Shown piece after piece: positions 15,298-18,352 of a DNA stretch of 18,352 nucleotides. The stretch comes from Nitrospinae bacterium CG11_big_fil_rev_8_21_14_0_20_56_8 (GTDB lineage: Bacteria; Nitrospinota; Nitrospinia; Nitrospinales; VA-1), in contig PCWF01000233.1 in the NCBI GenBank assembly GCA_002796165.1, forward strand, positions 1-18,352, given 5' to 3'. Position 1 is the first letter of the stretch; each line of letters starts with the position of its first letter. Below the pieces are notes generated by a model. It did no database searches and was not told the origin of the DNA. It saw nothing but the letters and a program-made list of their open reading frames with translations. Both the position numbers and the translations under genes were made by a program.

Positions 15298-15695
15298 CAG
15301 CTCAAGGGTTCGGTGACCATCCCGATGTTCTGGATCCCCGCATTTTTGACCGCGGCCAGAATATGCATGACAAAGCCGTAGTCGAGGGTTTTGTCGGCCT
15401 TCAAATAAATTTGCGCATTCGGACTCAGATGCTGATATTCCTCGATTCTCCGGCCCAGATCCATGAGGTCGTTCACCTCTTCCTGCTTCCAGAATATCCG
15501 CTTGTTGCTTTTCAGGGTCACGGTGGGAATCTCTTCGATAGGAATCGGCGATATGGATTCCTTGGGAAGCTGAACCTTCAACCCGTGTTGAAGCAACGGG
15601 GCGGTAACCATGAAGATGACGAGGAGAACCAGCATCACGTCGACAAACGGGGTGACGTTGATGTCTGCCATAAGCGGGCGTCGTTTGCGCAACAT
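15297..15695 (-). CDS. tolR: TolR/ExbD biopolymer transport protein
   Basis: Motor subunit that with TolQ uses proton flow to drive TolA. It has 132 residues with one N-terminal membrane helix, DINVTPFVDVMLVLLVIFMV (11-30), containing the conserved proton-path Asp19. A periplasmic domain follows, with IYLKADKTLDYGFVMHILAAVKNAG (described here in pieces: IYLKADKTLDYG, then VMHILAAVKNAG), the typical ExbD end. ATG 15695 lies 43 nt after the tolQ stop. The end shares one base with the start of the tolA-like gene. ExbD of a TonB system is the alternative name, but tolB and pal downstream favour TolR. Confidence 0.95.
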   Translation of the reverse strand: MLRKRRPLMADINVTPFVDVMLVLLVIFMVTAPLLQHGLKVQLPKESISPIPIEEIPTVTLKSNKRIFWKQEEVNDLMDLGRRIEEYQHLSPNAQIYLKADKTLDYGFVMHILAAVKNAGIQNIGMVTEPLS

Positions 15696-15738
15696 GTGGA
15701 AAACCTTCGTAAGGATGGAAGGCGTATGGCCTTCGGGA

Positions 15739-16500
15739 TCAGGAAAAATCGATGGACTGGGGTTCCGGTTTTTTCACCGTGAAATTTTTCTCGGCCAGGT
15801 ACAGAAAATCGTGCGAAAAGTCATCCATGGTGCTGGTGAAAAGACGGATCTTGTCATTATAGTAATTGTAGAAAATTACCGCGGGGATGGCCGCGGCAAG
15901 CCCCGCCGCCGTGGCGATGAGGGCTTCGGCAATGCCCGGGGCAACTCCCCCGATGCTGGCCGTCCCCTTGATACCGATGGACCGGAACGAATGCATGATC
16001 CCCCACACCGTTCCAAACAGGCCGATAAAGGGCGTGGTGCTTCCCGTGGTCGCCAGAAAATCGAGCCGGTGCGATAACCGTTCGATCTCCTTGTTGATGG
16101 CCTTGTTCAGCGCCAGGCTGATGCCCTTGAGGTCCGTTTCCGAGATCCCCGGCTCCTTGGCCCGCAGGGAGGATTCCCGCTGGTTGAGCTCCTTCTTGGC
16201 CATCTCCTGGAACAGGTACAACTCCCGGTAACCGGTCAAAAACACGCGCGAGACGGGACTGTACAACTGGTCCCGCGCAGAGTTGTAAATATTGGTCAGA
16301 CTCTGGGTCTTGGAAAAATTGGCCAGAAACCGGCCATCTTCCTTGCGGGCGGTTCGAAACACCACCCACTTCTGCAGGATGATCGCCCAGGAAATCATCG
16401 AAAAGATCAAAAGGATCAGCAACACTCCTTTTGCGAGTGGGCCGGATTGAACAACCAGATCGACAACGCTGAGGGGGGAATCCGCAAATTCGTTCTGCAC
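15739..16500 (-). CDS. tolQ: TolQ/ExbB proton-channel protein
   Basis: Pentamer-forming inner-membrane motor subunit of Tol-Pal. From GTG 16500 it is 253 residues, beginning VQNEFADSPLSVVDLVVQSG, a typical TolQ start. Membrane segments lie at about 24-43, 151-172 and 187-212. FIGLFGTVWGIMHSF (158-172) and GIAEALIATAAGLAAAIPAV (189-208) are the family's core motifs, with the conserved channel Thr residues. An in-frame GTG at 16521 would add seven residues. I prefer 16500 because GAAGG lies seven bases upstream and homology starts there. It is the first gene of the tol unit. A strong promoter with a palindrome over the -10 lies about 80 nt upstream. Confidence 0.95.
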   Translation of the reverse strand: MQNEFADSPLSVVDLVVQSGPLAKGVLLILLIFSMISWAIILQKWVVFRTARKEDGRFLANFSKTQSLTNIYNSARDQLYSPVSRVFLTGYRELYLFQEMAKKELNQRESSLRAKEPGISETDLKGISLALNKAINKEIERLSHRLDFLATTGSTTPFIGLFGTVWGIMHSFRSIGIKGTASIGGVAPGIAEALIATAAGLAAAIPAVIFYNYYNDKIRLFTSTMDDFSHDFLYLAEKNFTVKKPEPQSIDFS

Positions 16501-16582
16501 GGTGGGCCTTCGGTGCTCCACCCGGGAATCGGGTGGGGAATGAGGTAATATGTTGAATTTAAAACCAATATTAAACTTCGCG

Positions 16583-16598
16583 CTCTATTAGGATAGAG
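16583..16598. promoter_or_regulatory. Palindromic candidate operator on the tolQ -10 box
   Basis: CTCTAT-TAGG-ATAGAG: perfect 6-bp arms with a 4-bp spacer that cover the -10 hexamer at 16590-16595. The position suits a repressor operator; the same bases could also form a 5' hairpin. No matching second copy was found by eye in the other promoters. Confidence 0.4.
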
Positions 16599-16618
16599 AA
16601 TTGTCCCGGTATTGTCAA
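16590..16618 (-). promoter_or_regulatory. tolQ: Sigma70-type promoter of the tol operon
   Basis: Minus strand: a perfect TTGACA (16618-16613), a 17-bp spacer, and TATCCT (16595-16590, four of six). The predicted start lies about 80 nt before the tolQ GTG. It shows that tolQRAB does not depend on read-through from efp. Confidence 0.6.
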
Positions 16619-16684
16619 ACTAAATACTGGATTGCGGACCCCATTAATAAGATATTGAATTTCAATGAGATCAGGGAGGGAGGG

Positions 16685-17254
16685 TCACTTCACCCGTTCA
16701 AGATAGGTGCCGGTAACCGTCGATACTTTCACTCGTTCTCCCACCTCCACAAATTGGGGAACGTTGACGACCAATCCGGTTTCCAGGGTGGCAGGCTTGC
16801 CGCTTCCGGAAGCGGTGGCTCCCTTCATCGGCGGCTCGGTATCGGTCACCAGAAGCTCCACCGTGTCCTGAAGGGTCACGCCGATCGGTTTTCCGTCATA
16901 CAATTCCACCACGATCCGCGTGTTGGGAAGCATGTACTTGAGGGCATCCTTCAACATCTCTTCTTCAATAAAGAGCTGTTCATAGGTTTCGCAATCCATG
17001 AAGCAATGGCCCGAGGGATCCTGATACAAATATTCCATTTCCTTTTGCTCCAGCGAAGCGCGCTCGATTCCCTCGTCGGCACGGAACTTGACCTCGGTCT
17101 GTGTTCCGTCCTTCAGATTGCGCAGTTTTGCCTGGCAGAAGGCGCGCTTGTTGCCGGGGGTGCGGTGCTCCGCCGCCATGACCCGGTAAAGCTGGTTGTT
17201 GTACTTGATGACAAAACCCGGTTTGATATTATTGCCGCTGACGTAAGCCGCCAT
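16685..17254 (-). CDS. efp: Translation elongation factor P, loop-tip Asn variant
   Basis: Binds between the ribosomal P and E sites and rescues ribosomes stalled on polyproline stretches. It has 189 residues, normal length, with three beta domains: a KOW-like N domain (1-65), a middle domain (about 67-128) with FMDCETYEQLFIEE, and a C domain ending near TGTYLERVK. The domain I loop reads HRTPGNKRAF (30-39). The position modified in E. coli (Lys34) or rhamnosylated in others (Arg) aligns with Asn35, followed by Lys36. No epmA, epmB or earP is in the window. ATG 17254 has a GGGAG SD. It has its own promoter (17304-17331) and is divergent from the methyltransferase-ettA pair. efp next to ettA is functionally sensible. 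Confidence 0.97.
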   Translation of the reverse strand: MAAYVSGNNIKPGFVIKYNNQLYRVMAAEHRTPGNKRAFCQAKLRNLKDGTQTEVKFRADEGIERASLEQKEMEYLYQDPSGHCFMDCETYEQLFIEEEMLKDALKYMLPNTRIVVELYDGKPIGVTLQDTVELLVTDTEPPMKGATASGSGKPATLETGLVVNVPQFVEVGERVKVSTVTGTYLERVK

Positions 17255-17303
17255 TTACGACTCCCTGGAAAAATTCTAACGGATTGGAATTATTTTTTTG
17301 GAG

Positions 17304-17331
17304 ATTATATCCGGCGTCCGGTTAGAATCAA
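17304..17331 (-). promoter_or_regulatory. efp: Sigma70-type promoter of efp
   Basis: Minus strand: TTGATT (17331-17326), a 16-bp spacer, and a perfect TATAAT (17309-17304). The start codon is about 50 nt downstream of the -10, behind an AT-rich leader. Confidence 0.6.
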
Positions 17332-17343
17332 GCAAAATACCTT

Positions 17344-17432
17344 GCGGCCCTTCCAACCGGGCCGCGGGAGCGGTTTGTAACCGGCCGATTTGCCTGATTC
17401 CTGACGGTCTATCAACCCTTGGCGGGCAAGGG
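17344..17432 (+). promoter_or_regulatory. Three hairpins in the methyltransferase leader, the last touching the RBS
   Basis: Hairpin 1: GCGGCCC (17344-17350) with GGGCCGC (17359-17365). Hairpin 2: CGGTT (17371-17375) with AACCG (17379-17383). Hairpin 3: CCCTTG (17416-17421) with CAAGGG (17427-17432). The third includes the first bases of the GGGGGAG SD (17431-17437). It does not match a riboswitch I know. Confidence 0.35.
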
Positions 17433-17444
17433 GGGAGAAGTCGA

Positions 17445-18152
17445 ATGAAACCCAAAGCCATGGGTACGGAGGTGGCCTGTCCCTTATGTCATTCCAAACG
17501 CACCACGACCGTTTGGCGGGAAAACGGGCGCGAGTTTGCCCTCTGTCCCGTCTGCCGGCTGGTCTCCGTGCCTCCATCGTATCATCTCGATGCCGGCGCG
17601 GAAGTGGAGCGTTACCTGCAACACGAAAATTCCCTGGACAACGCCGGGTATGTCGCCATGTTCCGGAAAAAAATCGACATCGTCAAACAAGTCTGCATGG
17701 GAGTGGATTCCGTCCTCGATTTCGGTTGCGGTCCGGAGCCGGTTCTCAAAATCCTTCTGCAACGGGAAGGCTACCGCGCGGACGCTTACGACCCCCATTT
17801 TTTTCCCGCCTGGCCGCAGAGACAGGCATGGGACCTGATCATCTCCACCGAAACGTTCGAACACCTGAAACAGCCGGGAGCGGAAATTGAAAACCTGGTG
17901 TCCCGCCTGCGGCCCTCGGGTTACCTGGCCATCATGACCCGGTTTCATTCCCCGGCCCGCGAAAATTTTTCCACCGAACGGTTCGGCGAATGGTATTACA
18001 AACGCGATCCCACTCACATCGCTTTTTTCTGTCCGGAGACGTTTGCGTGGATCGCCGCCCGGTTCCATCTCCGGATCGTTCATGACAACGGGACCGATTT
18101 TGTCGTCTTGCAAAAAACGAATCTCTCTTCCTTCCCCGTCAATTTCTGCTAA
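17445..18152 (+). CDS. Class I SAM-dependent methyltransferase with N-terminal zinc ribbon
   Basis: A 235-residue cytoplasmic methyltransferase of the Methyltransf_23-like type; the substrate is unknown. A zinc-ribbon pair, CPLC (11-14 region) and CPVC about 20 residues later, lies at the N-terminus. The SAM-binding motif is VLDFGCGPEPVL (near 89-100), and LIISTETFEHLK is the post-II/IV strand with an acidic residue. A late RDPTHIAFFCPETF region is common in this group. The ATG at 17445 is chosen for its strong GGGGGAG SD; an upstream in-frame extension to 17298 would overlap the efp promoter. It is followed 54 nt later by an EttA-like gene, so a translation-related target is possible but unproven. 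Confidence 0.85.
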   Translation: MKPKAMGTEVACPLCHSKRTTTVWRENGREFALCPVCRLVSVPPSYHLDAGAEVERYLQHENSLDNAGYVAMFRKKIDIVKQVCMGVDSVLDFGCGPEPVLKILLQREGYRADAYDPHFFPAWPQRQAWDLIISTETFEHLKQPGAEIENLVSRLRPSGYLAIMTRFHSPARENFSTERFGEWYYKRDPTHIAFFCPETFAWIAARFHLRIVHDNGTDFVVLQKTNLSSFPVNFC

Positions 18153-18206
18153 GTTAACAAGAAACGATCGGACGCATTCTTCAACCCCCTTCACGATTCG
18201 AGGCTT

Positions 18207-18352
18207 ATGGCTGGCGAGTATATTTTTTCCATTCTCCAATTGAACAAGAATTACGGCCCCAAGGCGGTGCTGTCCAATATCAACCTGTCCTTTTACCACG
18301 GAGCGAAAATCGGGATCGTGGGAGAAAATGGTTCCGGCAAATCCACCCTGCT
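18207..18352 (+). CDS. ettA: ABC-F ATPase, EttA-like (energy-dependent translational throttle), 5' part
   Basis: The visible 48 residues start at ATG 18207 with GAGG five bases upstream. The sequence has FSILQLNKNYGPK, then SFYHGAKIGIVGENGSGKST, which gives the Walker A GENGSGKST. The GAKIG phrase before Walker A and the short N-terminus match EttA, which binds the ribosomal E site and gates elongation by ATP/ADP state. The rest, including the second ATPase and the linker, is outside the window, so other ABC-F paralogues are not excluded. It is probably co-transcribed with the methyltransferase 54 nt upstream. Confidence 0.85.
   Translation, partial: MAGEYIFSILQLNKNYGPKAVLSNINLSFYHGAKIGIVGENGSGKSTL

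Overview
The window reads as a chromosomal stretch of a free-living Gram-negative bacterium with fairly GC-rich genes. A Tol-Pal envelope system with a lipoprotein Pal shows an outer membrane, and isoprenoids are made by the MEP route (ispD). A deoxyhypusine-synthase homologue, an EF-P with Asn at the loop tip and an orphan B12/radical-SAM protein would suit Nitrospinota or a deltaproteobacteria-like lineage. That placement is a guess from memory of gene content and has not been tested. There are no rRNA, tRNA, CRISPR or insertion-sequence signatures.

Left part (1-5287): a truncated D-2-hydroxyacid dehydrogenase on the minus strand. Divergent from it is a plus-strand run: an orphan cobalamin-binding radical SAM protein, queE (7-deazaguanine pathway), mutY (oxidised-guanine repair, with an intact Nudix box) and a CDF metal exporter with two C-terminal domains. 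Middle part (5294-9652), all minus: a two-gene unit of deoxyhypusine-synthase-like protein plus cupin with its own promoter, then a Bcp-type peroxiredoxin with its own terminator, then radA-ispD with a terminator about 90 nt downstream of ispD.

Right-centre part (9772-16500), minus: the complete Tol-Pal system, tolQ-tolR-tolA/tonB-like-tolB, behind a good sigma70-type promoter. A hairpin on the tolB stop codon and a 339-bp AT-rich spacer holding a second promoter follow, then pal and a large exported coiled-coil protein. That last gene sits where cpoB/ybgF usually lies but shows no TPR repeats by eye. Together these proteins should couple proton-motive force to outer-membrane constriction and peptidoglycan anchoring.

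Right end (16685-18352): efp on the minus strand, and divergent from it a zinc-ribbon SAM methyltransferase and the start of an EttA-like ABC-F gene. EF-P and EttA both act around the ribosomal E site, so this end has a translation theme.

I see no defence island or mobile element. The most unusual points are: (i) a bacterial deoxyhypusine-synthase homologue keeping the catalytic lysine, about 10 kb from an EF-P whose modified-lysine position is Asn followed by Lys; (ii) the coiled-coil protein replacing CpoB at the end of the Tol-Pal locus, with an attenuator-like hairpin before it; (iii) several compact regulatory structures (a palindrome on the tolQ -10 box, an RBS-touching leader hairpin, a possibly leaderless queE).
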